DNA of 64,000 nt from Cytospora piceicola (Eukaryota > Ascomycota > Sordariomycetes > Diaporthales > Cytosporaceae), in the NCBI GenBank assembly GCA_023375675.1, contig JALQBC010000003.1:682001-746000 (forward strand). Direction: 5' to 3'. The number at the start of each line of letters is the position of its first letter. The stretch's first letter is position 1. This document shows positions 44,497 through 54,734 of the stretch, piece by piece. A model generated the notes under the pieces. It worked only from the letters and a program-made list of their open reading frames with translations. It was not told the DNA's origin and did not search any database. The translations under genes were made by a program, and so were the position numbers.

Positions 44497-45951
44497 ATGC
44501 CAGCGAGCACTTTTACCTTTGAAACTCCCTTCGCGGTCTTGCTCAACATGCCACAACCATCAGCTTCCAACGACGACCTCTCAGTCGATCTATCGAACCT
44601 TACGGCAGACCTGCCGAACCCGAACCCGAACCCAAACCCGAACCCGACGCCGAAGGGGCCTTTCTCGTCAACTTTCTCCTCGACCTTCTCGTCTGACTTC
44701 TCGTCCACCTTCCAGTCCAACTTCTCCTCGCCCGGTTTCACATCCAACTTCTCCTCCAATTTCACCATCGACCTCGGGAAACCAGACTACTCCTCCATCA
44801 ACCTGCCAACCACCGGCGTCAACGTCCCGAATGTGACCTCCGACCCCTCCACCGCCCGCGCGAAGCCCGAGACCATGGAGCCCACGGCCGACGACCGCCC
44901 CGCCGAGGCCGCGCCGTCGCCATCCGCCGAGGGCGGCAGGCCGCGGGGGCGCGCCACAAGGTTCCGCTTCAAGTCCAAGGACAAGGCGGCCTCCCGGTCC
45001 ACGTCGCCAGACCGGGAACCACCGCGCCACCACCGCCGCCACCACCGTTCCTCCCGGGCCTACCGCGACGACCACAGACACGACGACTTCAGGGACGACC
45101 GCGAAGGCCGGGACAACCCCGGCCGCGACGACGACGGGGAGAGGCGACACAGGCGCCACGAGCGGCGGCGGCGGCGGCGGGGGGGAGAAGCCGCACCCGC
45201 AGCGCCGCCACCCGGCGAGCCGGACCCGCTGGACCCCGAGCCCCCCCTCGACCCGGAGACGGCCTTCCGCGAGTCCCTCTTCGACGCCATGGCCGACGAC
45301 GAGGGCGCGGCCTACTGGGAGGCCATCTACGGGCAGCCGGTGCACGTCTACCCGCGGGAGGCGGCGAACCCGGCGACGGGCGAGCTGGAGCGCATGACCG
45401 AGGACGAGTACGCGGCGCACGTGCGGCAGAAGATGTGGGAGAAGACGCACGCGGGGCTGCTGGAGGAGCGGGCGCGGCGGCGCGCGGCGCGCGAGGCGCG
45501 GGCCCGCCGGGAGAGGGAGAGGGAGGCCGAGGCCGACGAGGAGAGGCGGGTCCGCCGGGAGGTGGAGCGGAGCCTGCGGAGGGGCGACGAGAGGAGGCGG
45601 AGGAGGGAGTGGACGGGGCGGTTCCGCGAGTACGCCGACGCGTGGGAGGGCTGGGCCGGCGGCGGCGGGCCCGAGGGCATCCCGTGGCCGACGAGGAGCG
45701 GCCGGGGGAGGGACGTCGGGGACGAGGAGGAGGTGCGCAGGTTCTTCGTGAGGGGCCTGGACCTCGAGGCCCTCGGGGAGAGGGAGTTCGCGGCGAGGCT
45801 GAAGGAGCAGAGGGTGCGCTGGCACCCGGACAAGATGCAGCAGAGACTCGGCGGGAAGGAGAAGGTGGACGAGCGTGTCATGAAGGACGTGACGGCCGTC
45901 TTCCAGGTCATTGACACGCTGTACGATGATATCCGGTCCAAGTCCAAGTGA
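44497..45951 (+). CDS. NFKBIL1-like protein with J-like C-terminus
   Basis: One exon of 484 codons. The N-terminus is low-complexity: an NP repeat (about residues 47-55) and FSS(T/N/D)F repeats (about 58-92). An Arg/His/Asp-rich block (about 150-230) follows. Residues 240-300 hold FRESLFDAMADDEGAAYWEAIYG, then a long Arg/Glu/Ala coiled-coil stretch to about 380. The C-terminal 100 residues (WTGRFREYADAWEGWAG...IPWPT, FFVRGLD, RLKEQRVRWHPDKMQQR) match the C-terminal region of NFKBIL1 family proteins, including an HPD tripeptide (about 443) in a divergent J-like helix pair. The human homologue has been linked to splicing and signalling; the fungal role is not shown. The ATG at 44548 has a better context (CAACATGCC) than 44497 and may be the true start. 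Confidence 0.75.
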   Translation: MPASTFTFETPFAVLLNMPQPSASNDDLSVDLSNLTADLPNPNPNPNPNPTPKGPFSSTFSSTFSSDFSSTFQSNFSSPGFTSNFSSNFTIDLGKPDYSSINLPTTGVNVPNVTSDPSTARAKPETMEPTADDRPAEAAPSPSAEGGRPRGRATRFRFKSKDKAASRSTSPDREPPRHHRRHHRSSRAYRDDHRHDDFRDDREGRDNPGRDDDGERRHRRHERRRRRRGGEAAPAAPPPGEPDPLDPEPPLDPETAFRESLFDAMADDEGAAYWEAIYGQPVHVYPREAANPATGELERMTEDEYAAHVRQKMWEKTHAGLLEERARRRAAREARARREREREAEADEERRVRREVERSLRRGDERRRRREWTGRFREYADAWEGWAGGGGPEGIPWPTRSGRGRDVGDEEEVRRFFVRGLDLEALGEREFAARLKEQRVRWHPDKMQQRLGGKEKVDERVMKDVTAVFQVIDTLYDDIRSKSK

Positions 45952-46423
45952 GAAGGACTCTGGCTGTGCTTAGATTTATATGATACCCAGGAAGCGTACT
46001 CCGCGACGTTTATGCAGTCTTATGAGAGAGTTGAACTATCAAGATCTGTGTAAAAAGAAGGCTGCCTGGCACATTGTTGGGAGTCACAAATCGGCTATTT
46101 CGATCTGTCGTATAACTGGGGAACTCGCCTTTTCATAAAACTGCTTTCAAGTACGCCGGGTGGCACATTCTTTTGGCACTACCTAGCCAGTCTCAGTTGA
46201 ACAATATGTTCACATATGCCTCGTTCGCCTCAAGATGCACGCCTTTGCCCACCCTTCGCTATGTACCTAAATGAAGAAAAGAAATCATATACCCCCCAAA
46301 TGCTCTCGTAAAGCTTATGCTTGTCATCATGCAATCATTCTCATGCTTCTGTAATCCCCCTTCCCCGAGAAAAAATAAAAAAAGAAGAAATTATAACAGT
46401 CTTATCCCTCCGCCATCCCCTCA
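45952..46423. other. Convergent 3' flanks
   Basis: 472 bp between two stop codons, AT-rich, no gene seen. Confidence 0.55.
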
Positions 46424-49360
46424 TCATTTCAAAATCCTGACATACGGAGCCGGGAACAGCCCCTTGGCACCCATATAGACACCATGATACCACTCCCCGT
46501 TCGCATCCTCAATCTCCGTGATCTCCGCCCCCTTGGGGAACATCAGCTCGTCACCAGCCCCGGGGGCGGGGTACCACGCCCAGCGCGCCGTGGCCCTCCA
46601 CCCGAACCCGCCGTCCGGCGGGAACGCCGCCTCGCCGCCGTCGCCCGCCGTCGCCGAGACGTCCCTGGCGACGAGCCGCTCGGCCTTGCTGTCGCCCTCG
46701 TACCACACCCACCGCTGCGTCTCCCCGCCGCCCTCCTCCTCCTCCTCCTCCCCAGCCTCGCCCCCGGCAGCCTCGATCTGCAGCCTCCGGCCGCCGACGA
46801 GGTCCCTCGCCGTGTACCGCCTCTGCCCGCCCTTGCCCTCCCGGAACCCCACGACGACCATCCTGTGGCCCTGCGGGCACCGCCTCCAGCCCTCGGGCCC
46901 GTTCTCGGCGCTCAGGGCCCCCCCGGACACGAGCCCGCCGTAGCACTGCTCGCAGATGTCGTAGTCGCCGGGCCGCGACTCGGGCACGATGGAGCTGACG
47001 CACGCGAAGCAGTGGAGCCGGCTCTGCGTCGGCGCGATGGGCTGCCGGCAGAGGTCGCACGTCGTGATGAAGGTCAGCACCTTAAACGGCCCGATGGTCG
47101 GCGCGTTGAGCCCGACCATCATCGTGGCCGAGGACGGGCGCGACGGCGAGCGCGGGCTCGGGGGCGGCGACGAGGGGGACTTGAGGGCGAACTGGTGGGC
47201 CAGCGGGAGGAGCGCGTGCGGGCAGCACCGGCCCTGGTTGACGCAGTCGTTGCAGAACCCCCAGTCGCCCTCGTTGCAGAGCTCGCAGCGCCAGTAGCAC
47301 TCGTTGCTCCAGGCGAGGCACTGGGCGCAGAAGGTACCGCTCTGTAGGCGCTCGAAGGGGTCTTCGCTCGACCATGCCTTCCGGTCCTCGGCTGCGGAGG
47401 CCACCATGGACTTTGGTGGTAGGAACCGGCTGGCTAGGAGCTTGTGCGGCTCCGGCAGCGAGGGGTTTGACTTGCGCAGCCTTTCCCATCGGGTGTATCC
47501 CCCGTACCCGAAACCGAACCAGTGGTGGCAGCCTTTGCCCAGCCTATAGCAGCCCAGGCAGATGTTCCAGCTACCATCGTCGCAATCTTCGCAGTGGTAG
47601 TGGAGCTCGTACTCTATGTGCTCTTTTCCACAGCTGTTGCACTTGATCGAAGGTTCCGGGTACAGTTGCGCGCGCAGTTTGTGGCCTGGACCTGACGGTG
47701 GTGTTGCCAACAAACTCTGGTTGGGCCTGGGCGGAGGCGACGTTGAAGGCGGCTGAACGACGACGTCGGTTGGTCTGGGGCGCATCGGTTTTAAACTTGT
47801 TTCCGAAGAAGAGCGTTCCTGCATGTGTACAATGTTGAGACCACTTGCCCTGGCACTGAACGGTAGAGACATCGATGCCGGGGACTCGACAATGGCTTGG
47901 TTGTTATTTGAAACGTCTGATGTACTGGCACTTCGTCCATCCGGTATGACAGGCCTTCTGGTAGCTGTGCCGAGACTATTGGATCTCAAGTCCGAATCTG
48001 TCTGCGACCGGGCCCCGGACCTGGGTTCTGGTTGCGTGGGTCCTCCGGTTGGTAGGGTTGAACTCCTGTCTCTGCTTTTGCTGGCTGTCCTCCGACGCCT
48101 TCGTGACTCGTGGACGTCTAAATGGGTGGATCGTGAAGATATCGGCGGCCTACTGTACTCCTCGGACTGGCTTGCCGCGCTAGGCGACCTCGAGCGATGC
48201 TCCGTCGGTCTGCTGGACAAGTTGAGGGAACTGCCGAGGTGCGACCTGGCATCGAACGGTCCGCTATAAGAATGCCGAGAGCTTGCACGGCTTCTTTCTC
48301 TTGCCTCATACCTCAGTCTCTCTCTTTCTCGCTGGCGCCTGCGGTATGCCTCGGTGATTTTCCGGCTCAGCTCGTCGTTGTTGGTAAGATCAAGGTTGTC
48401 GAGGTCCAAACCATCCAGAAGGCCCTCTTCCTGGATCTGTCGAGCGAACTCCTCCACCTCTCGCTCCATGTCGATGTCGGCTGCGTCAGAAGAGCTAATC
48501 AGCGACCTAAGCGATGACTGGTGCTCTATCTGACGCCTCTGCCTCTCCCTCGACTCATCTCTTCTCCGTCTTGACCCGCTGCTGTCGTTTCGAATGGGGT
48601 GGGGCCTGGATTCTGCGGTGGTCCGGTGCGCGACATCCCCCTCCAGGGTGGCCCATTGCCGAGGCTGCTGATCCCGGGTCCGGTCCCGGGCTCTATAGTC
48701 ACGACTCGTACTGGCCTCCCCGGTCCGATGCGAGCTGCCGTTGCGCGACCTGCTTGCCTCCCGGAGCCGCCGTGACCTCGAGTTAGAGGAGCCTCCGGTC
48801 ACAGCCTCCTGCAGGCTGATCTGCCGCACCGAGTCGATCAAGTTCCTCTCCTGCTCCTCCAGGCGCAGCTGCTCCGTCGTCCTCTCCGGGATGTTCAGTT
48901 CCGGCAGCACCTTATCGCCCGGCCTGTACTTTGCATTCATCTCTTCCTTCTCAGCGTCAGGCTTCATCTTCTCCGGGTGCGCCACCAGTATCATATCCAG
49001 CAGCGACGCGACGGTGGCGTTGTGCCTCGTGTCTCGCACCGTTGCCCTGCATGACGGGCATGTGAAGACCGGGGTCCCGGGGGCGGGTGGTGTGGGCGCG
49101 TTCTCTGCTGCGTTTGCCTGCCAGCTAAACCAGTCGGTCAGGCATGCGCCGCAAAATGTATGTAAACAGTCGAGGAGGGTGAGAGGGTGGTAGAGTAGCT
49201 CGGTGCAGATCTGATGACTCGGAAGTGACGATTAGCAAATGCTCCGGGCTGCGCGACCTCGGAAGGCGGGCACTCGAACGAACGAATGACTGGGGCTTAG
49301 GGAACTCACCGAGCATGTCAACTCCTTCTCTACGTCCAGACCTGGCTTTGAGGAATCCAT
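46424..49360 (-). CDS. RING-finger protein with zinc clusters and C-terminal SH3 domain, probable E3 ubiquitin ligase
   Basis: Two exons, 49360-49310 and 49210-46424, give 945 residues. The intron (GTGAGT) splits the RING: exon 1 encodes MDSSKPGLDVEKELTCS and exon 2 continues ICTELLYHPLTLLDCLHTFCGACL...FTCPSC, together a C3HC4 RING at about 15-65. A long disordered Ser/Arg-rich middle follows (100-530). Three Cys/His-rich clusters come next: CNSCGKEHIEYELHYHCEDC (about 541-575, ZZ-like), CAQC...CELC..CNDC (about 645-690) and CDLC...CFAC...CEQC (about 735-775). The end is an SH3 domain (about 885-945: ARWAWYP, FPKGAEITEIED, WYHGVYMGAKGLFPAPYV). Ubiquitin ligase activity is inferred from the RING; substrates are unknown. 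GC content jumps in the 3' half. The start is well placed because the GLDVEKELTC lead-in is typical. Confidence 0.88.
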
Positions 49361-49943
49361 CTTAACTCCTCAGCGAATCTTTCGCCCCCAAGAGGAAGCA
49401 CGATGTTGGTTCTATTTGTGTTTGAAGACACAAAAACGTGACGATGGATCAGAGGGGCTGGGACCAGGGTTGACCGCAGGGTTATAGCGCCCTCGATTAC
49501 AGCGAAGGGAGGGGGGGGGGGGAAGGATATACGCAGTACATAGGGCTGGCTGACAGGGTTGATCATGCGGAGAGCCATTTACCACTCTTGTCAACAGGAG
49601 GTGATTTTACGTATATTTTGGACTACCAAAATTTCGGGGTAGAAACATAAAGATGACGATGAAACTCTTCTCACGCAACTGTATGGCTGCGAGTTGTCAC
49701 TTTTCTCTGCACTTGAGTAGCTGTACCCAAACGCATTTGGGTTCTAGGCGCTTATAAGGGCAAAGCTGCTTGGCCAGGCATATGTGGTGAGCTTATATCC
49801 ACTCGACCCACTTACACGGCATACTATATAAATATCCATATGCACATGTTGCCCTTCCTGCTGTACAATTCCGGAAGATTCTCTTGCAGATGTGTTTCGT
49901 TGTCCTGGTTGAACAGAAAGTGATCAAGTAGCAGTGACAACAT
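49361..49943. other. Intergenic, tandem minus-strand genes
   Basis: 583 bp between the RING gene start and the enoyl-CoA hydratase stop. Contains a G run (about 49507-49522). No gene seen. Confidence 0.55.
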
Positions 49944-50875
49944 TTAGTCATGCTTCCACTCCGGCTTCGCCTTCTCAGCAAAAGCCTTCATACCAATTTT
50001 CTGGTCCTGGCTTCCGAACAAGCTGTGGAAGACACGCCTTTCATACTCGACTCCATCCCGCAAGGGCAAGTCCTGGCTCTTGTTGACAACCTCCTTGGCA
50101 GCCTGGACAGCAACCTTCGAGTGGCCGGCAATAGTCTCGGCCGTCTTCAGGGTAGCGTCCATGAGCTCCTCATATGTCGGGAACACTCTGGCAGCAACTC
50201 CCCACTGATAGGCCTCTGGCCCCGAGAACGACTTTCCGGTGAGAATAAGCTCCATGGCCCTAGACTTCCCGATCGCCCTCGTGAGGCGCTGGCTTCCTCC
50301 GGCGCCAGGTATTGTGCCGAGCTTGATCTCCGGCTGGCCGAAGTTGGCCTTTTCCGTGCAGTAGATGATGTCGCACATCATGGCTAGCTCGCAGCCACCC
50401 CCTAACGCATGGCCAGACACTGCCGCGATGATGGGCTTCTTGACTTGCGTGGTCAGGTTAGACCATGACTCGATGAACGAGGTGAGGTAGGCCTGAGAGA
50501 ACGTCAACGGTGCCATCTCTTTGATATCCGCACCCGCTGCGAAGGCCTTCTCGGAACCCGTCAGGATGATGGCCTTGACATCCTCGGAGGTATTGAACTT
50601 CAACAGCGCCTCATTCAACTCGCTGATCAATGGTGTGGAGAGGGCGTTGAGGGCCTTGGGTCGGTTCAATGTTACTAAGAAGCTGCTCAGCGGTCGCTCA
50701 AGCATGTGGCACCCCAGGAACTCAACACACCTTGCCCGACCCCAGGCTTTGGCTCAGAAACTTGTATGAACTCGTAGTTCGTCATCGCAGTTGCAGAAAA
50801 GCTCCGAGAGACTCGAGGCAGCGTTGGAGATTGTAGTCTGGAGGCAAGCGGCCTCAAACTTCTAAGGGACTGCAT
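49944..50875 (-). CDS. Mitochondrial enoyl-CoA hydratase (short-chain)
   Basis: Hydrates 2-trans-enoyl-CoA to 3-hydroxyacyl-CoA in fatty acid and branched-chain amino acid breakdown (ECHS1/EchA group of the crotonase fold). Exons 50875-50731 and 50674-49944 give 291 residues. The N-terminus MQSLRSLRPLASRLQ is basic, serine-rich and free of acidic residues for about 30 residues, a mitochondrial presequence. The core has VTLNRPKALNAL, the oxyanion-hole segment FAAGADIKEM, and both catalytic glutamates in GGGCELAMMCD (about 142) and GQPEIKLGTIPGAGG (about 162). The C-terminus EGMKAFAEKAKPEWKHD-like segment (GMKAFAEKAKPEW) is typical. Intron of 56 nt, GTGTGT donor, restores GVGQVTLNRP. It is divergent from RER1, sharing an upstream region that contains the telomere-like element. 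Confidence 0.94.
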
Positions 50876-51270
50876 TTTTGAGAGGAGGGGTGTAAGCAGT
50901 AGTGGGAGCTCAAGGAAGCACGGTACAGAGCAAAAACAATGATTGGAGGCAGCAGTTAGGTGCTGATACTGCTGCTCTCTGATGGGGAGGTCTAATACGA
51001 AGATATGATTTCAGGCCCAAAGGGTAAAGGGTAAGATGACTAAAGTGTTTGCAGTGAAACGGTTGACTTGGAATATAAGGTACTCGTAGCCAGGTGAAGC
51101 TCCCGGGTAAGAGGACCGATGGTTGCCGATGCCGAGAGTCTGGGGATGGGGTCCTATGTCGTCAGAGCTCCGAGAGTCCGCAAGTACCTCGGTATGGCAC
51201 GTGGACCCGGCCAGCAGCCACAACAACGCCACGAAGCACAGGCCAGGCTACACAGTAGAAGGCTCAGGAG

Positions 51271-51494
51271 GGGGAATGGAGAGGTTGACTATGCTGCAGG
51301 CGAGGGTGACTGTGTGGGTCATGGATGCATCCAATCAGATACGTTAGTTTAGGGGTAGTTTAGGGGTAGTTTAGGGTTAGCTTAGGGTTAGGGTTAGTTT
51401 TAGGGTCAGGGTCATTGGATATGTTTGAAAATTAGCAGGTGTTAGACCCACACAGTCACCCTCGCCTGCAGCATAGTCAACCTCTCCATTCCCC
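51271..51494. mobile_element. 224-bp inverted-repeat (MITE-like) element carrying telomere-like repeats
   Basis: Perfect 50-bp inverted repeats, 51271-51320 and 51445-51494 (outer end GGGGAATGGAGAGG), enclose 124 bp. The element is flanked by direct repeats TCAGGAG at 51264-51270 and 51495-51501 (8 bp if the adjoining G is counted), consistent with a target-site duplication. The interior holds a run of TTAGGG-like units. There is no coding capacity. The structure is that of a non-autonomous DNA transposon or of a foldback insertion. It ends 338 bp before the RER1 start codon. The 7-8-bp duplication would fit hAT-type integration, but the ends were not matched to a known family. Confidence 0.85.
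51343..51413. repeat. Interstitial telomere-like repeat (TTAGGG variants)
   Basis: Consecutive units TTAGTTTAGGGG, TAGTTTAGGGG, TAGTTTAGGG, TTAGCTTAGGG, TTAGGG, TTAGTTTTAGGG and TCAGGG, all in one orientation. TTAGGG is the telomere repeat of most filamentous ascomycetes; the copies here are degenerate. Confidence 0.85.
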
Positions 51495-51832
51495 TCAGGA
51501 GGCTGCGCAGGGACCAACAATGATGCCGATAAGGGAAAGTGGGCCCAATCAAAGAGACCAGGGGCGAGCTGGCGCAAGCTTGGGTCTAGACAGATTTCAG
51601 AGTCGCAAGCTGCAACCCGACCCAGCAGCCTTCCTACCATTGCGGAGCTCACGAACCGTGCGACAACAACCAACATAATTTGTCTCGCGACGACAATCCC
51701 CTCTTTAAGTCCAGCAGCACGTTCCGTCAAACCGTCAGTTCGTTTCCATCCACAAGCAACCCACGATCGGAAGCTACCTGCCTCGAAGTCCACGTCGCAA
51801 CACTGCAAATAAGATCAACATCTGTCGCCAAA

Positions 51833-52517
51833 ATGGACGCTCCCGAACCAGACCAGACACCCTTTGCTGCCGTGTCGGCGCAAACATCGAAGTTGCAGAG
51901 ACATTACCAGGCATTGCTGGATCAGTCAACGCCCTATGTTACGTACAGATGGATTGGCACCGCCGTTGCGCTGATGCTGTTCTTCCTCCGCATCTTCTAT
52001 GCGCAGGGCTGGTACATTGGTCCGTGATACGCCCAGCGCTTAGTTCCTCGAGAGCCTTTCACTGACACGTAACAGTTGCCTACGCCCTCGGAATCTACCT
52101 GCTCAACCTCTTCCTTGCCTTCTTGCAGCCCAAGTTTGACCCCTCCAACGAGGCTATGGATACCGAAATGGAGGACGGCGCGGCTGGATCCCTACCTACA
52201 AAGCAGGATGAGGAGTTCAGGCCGTTTATTCGACGCCTGCCAGAGTTCAAGTTCTGGCACTCTGCGACCCGCGTGATCGTCATCGGCTTCTTCTGCAGCT
52301 GGTTCGAGATCTTCAACGTTCCGGTGTTCTGGCCTGTTCTGGTTATGTACTGGTTTATCCTGTTCTTCCTTACGAGTAAGTGAAAGAGGAACCTGCACGT
52401 TGAGTATTAGACGGCTGACCATACATACGTATAGTGCGCAAGCAAATCCAGCACATGATCAAGTACCGTTATGTTCCCTTCTCCATCGGCAAGGCTCGAT
52501 ACAGGAACAGGGAGTAA
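51833..52517 (+). CDS. RER1: Rer1 ER retrieval receptor
   Basis: A Golgi membrane protein that returns ER membrane proteins and unassembled subunits to the ER in COPI vesicles. Exons 51833-52019, 52076-52375 and 52435-52517 give 189 residues, the usual Rer1 length. The sequence shows the family start (LQRHYQALLDQSTPYVTYRWIGT), four membrane segments in two hairpins (WIGTAVALMLFFLRIFYAQGWYIVAYALGIYLLNLFLAFL; VIVIGFFCSWFEIFNVPVFWPVLVMYWFILFFLTMRKQI), the conserved LPKFDP-like QPKFDPS, EFRPFIRRLPEFKFW, and the C-terminal RKQIQHMIKYRYVPFSIGKARY. Introns (GTCCGT...AACAG; GTAAGT...TATAG) split Val and Met codons and restore YIVAYALG and LTMRKQI. Identification certain. Confidence 0.96.
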
Positions 52518-53241
52518 AGCGGATGTGGGTGGGAACAGAGCTTCCACAGTTCTGGTATCATCATCCTTGTATAACGACCTACCCACGAGGCATTCTACTT
52601 CAAACGCTGAGCCACGAGTATCGATTTACGAACCATTTTAATATGCATATGCATCATGCACGGAGGCTAGGACGTCTCAGGCCTGGGTCGTCCCTATTGG
52701 CAAGGGCATGGAAGTTTTAGTCCAACAAGGCGTTCCTGGTTCGTTTTGGGTTTATAGCTGGCAGACACCAGGAAACCTTGATGGCGCCGGAATCCTTAGG
52801 TTAGGAACGCAATGCCTTAATGTAGACTAGATGACCCCCAATAGAAGAAACACGCAGTCTGTAATGCATCACTTCTCTGGTGATGCGCACTGTAAATGTG
52901 ATGATAGTTTCCTCGGTCGGGGAAGGAATATTGTCGGCAGGTTCGAAAAGCAATCATACTACCGTCAGCAATGGATTTTGATTCTGGGTAGGTACCTAGG
53001 TAGGTTATTAATTGCTGAGCAGAGGTACCTAGGTAGGCCTCAGGTCCCAGTTGCCTGCCGGTGTGCCTAGCGGCTCAATTGGCCGGCTAACAACTTCACC
53101 TTAGCTCCAGCTCTTTCAATCCGACCTGAACCTCGACCTCCTGATAATACCCCATTCAAAACCACCAAACCGATACGAGTCCAGCTCCGAATTACGTCGC
53201 AACTGAGTTCGAGGACACCTTTTCGAACATAAGCGGCCAAG
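52518..53241. other. Intergenic RER1-PAF1
   Basis: 724 bp without a gene. Two exact TACCTAGGTA palindromes occur at 52993-53002 and 53026-53035, 200-250 bp before the PAF1 start. Confidence 0.55.
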
Positions 53242-54734
53242 ATGTCTTCCTCGACGTCGTCTCATGCGCGACAGGACTTCATTGCGAGAATCAGATACTC
53301 CAATGCCCTCCCACCGCCACCAAATCCTCCTAAGCTCCTCGACATACCGAACACTGGCCTCGCGAGTGGACAGTACACGACACCTGGCTTCGCCTCTCGC
53401 CTGGCGAGAGAGCAGCCGCTGAACATCGAGGCAGATGCCGAGCTTGGCATGCCGTTGGACCTGGTGGGAATGCCAGGAGTGTTTGATGGTGATGAGAGTT
53501 GTAGGTTCCACCATCGCCAAAGAAGATGAAGAGAGGCTATACTGAACCTTTCGCAGCTATCCAGGCACCATCCCAACCACCCCAGGTCCACCCTCACGAT
53601 CGCAACCTGCTGCGACCGCTCGCGACCCTTGGCAAGCCCAAAGTTGCGGGTACCAACGTCTCCTTCCTCCGTCGCACCGAGTACATCTCCAATGCAACTA
53701 CAACGAGCAAATCCAGCCCTTTCCGGCCAGCCCCAAAGAACAACATCCGACGACCAATCAAGCGGAAGTCCCCAGAACCCGATGTCGGCACTCCAGCATA
53801 CGTCAAGCGCAAGATTGAGAATGGCTTCGAAGCAGCGCGGGAGAACCTCAAGGACACGAGCCGAGTCCGTCACCCTACCAGAATGCCCGTGGGCAAGTTC
53901 AAGAACCTCAGGGTGGTGGAGGCCCACCCGGTCCTGCCCGATCTCGACGCGTTCCCCGACTCGGGCGCGTACGTGACGTACAAGTTCGCCCACCCTCCAA
54001 TCCCCGGCGAGGGCAGCTACGACAAGCGACTCCTGAACAGTCTCTTGACCTACAATCGAACCGACGAGGAGGAGGCAGCTTACAGGAGAGAGGTGGAGGC
54101 CCACGAGCGCGACCCAGAGGCTTACCCCAAGCCACCCAACCAGGCACCATACGCCTTCTACCTCACGAACAACGTCAAGCATTCCGATAAGTTCCGCCAG
54201 AAGCTCGATCTGCGCAACCCTAACCGCGACGACGAGAGCCTGGATCCTGAAACTCTGGGCGCTGACTCCAAGAAGCCTGCATTCCAGTACAACTTCATGC
54301 GCACGTACAACGCTGTTACTGAGGTTGAGTTCGACCACGACACGAAGTACAGCGAGGAGCTGGTATTCGGTGTCGACCCGGAGACGAAGGTTGCTTGGTA
54401 CTACCCGTCTATGCAGCGCATGAAGCTGGAGCCGCCTCGGAGAATACACCTGGACGGAAGCCAGCGTGAGAAGAGGGAGGTCGATGAGATTCATTTCAGG
54501 CCCATCGAGCCGCCCGAGGAGATCCGCGCCAGGATGGAGCACTTCAAGGTGACACCACGGGAGGGGCCGGAGGATGTTGAGGAGGACCAGCAGGTTGAGG
54601 AGGATGCTGCCTCGCACAACGGAGACGGTGGGCGTCACGACAGCGAGGAGCCCGCGGCTACGAACGGTCGGGATTACAGCGAAGAGCCACGGGACGAGAG
54701 CGAGCAGGATGCTGAGGGTTATGAGGAGGAGTGA
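53242..54734 (+). CDS. PAF1: PAF1 complex subunit Paf1
   Basis: Scaffold subunit of the Paf1 complex, which travels with elongating RNA polymerase II and is needed for H2B ubiquitination and H3K4/K36 methylation. Exons 53242-53500 and 53557-54734 give 478 residues. The N-terminus (FIARIRYSNALPPPPNPPKLLDIP) is the hallmark Paf1 start that contacts Leo1/Ctr9, followed by LLRPLATLGKPKVAGTNVSFLRRTEYIS, YVKRKIE, and the segment WYYPSMQRMKLEPPRR in the C-terminal half. The tail from about 420 is acidic and disordered (Glu/Asp/Ser). The intron is 56 nt; donor GTAGGT at 53501 gives GDES-SIQAPS, while an alternative donor 3 nt upstream (GTTGTA) would give GDE-TIQAPS in the same frame. Family certain. 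Confidence 0.94.

Larger units (their letters stand above)
50876..51832. promoter_or_regulatory. Divergent upstream region enoyl-CoA hydratase / RER1
   Basis: 957 bp between two divergent starts, with a 224-bp inverted-repeat element (51271-51494) near its middle. Otherwise no gene or clear site was recognised. Confidence 0.55.

Noticed and set aside
44668..45825. 385-codon frame antisense to the NFKBIL1-like gene
   Set aside because: Shadow of a GC-rich, low-complexity exon; no domain and only L/P/R/V-rich translation.
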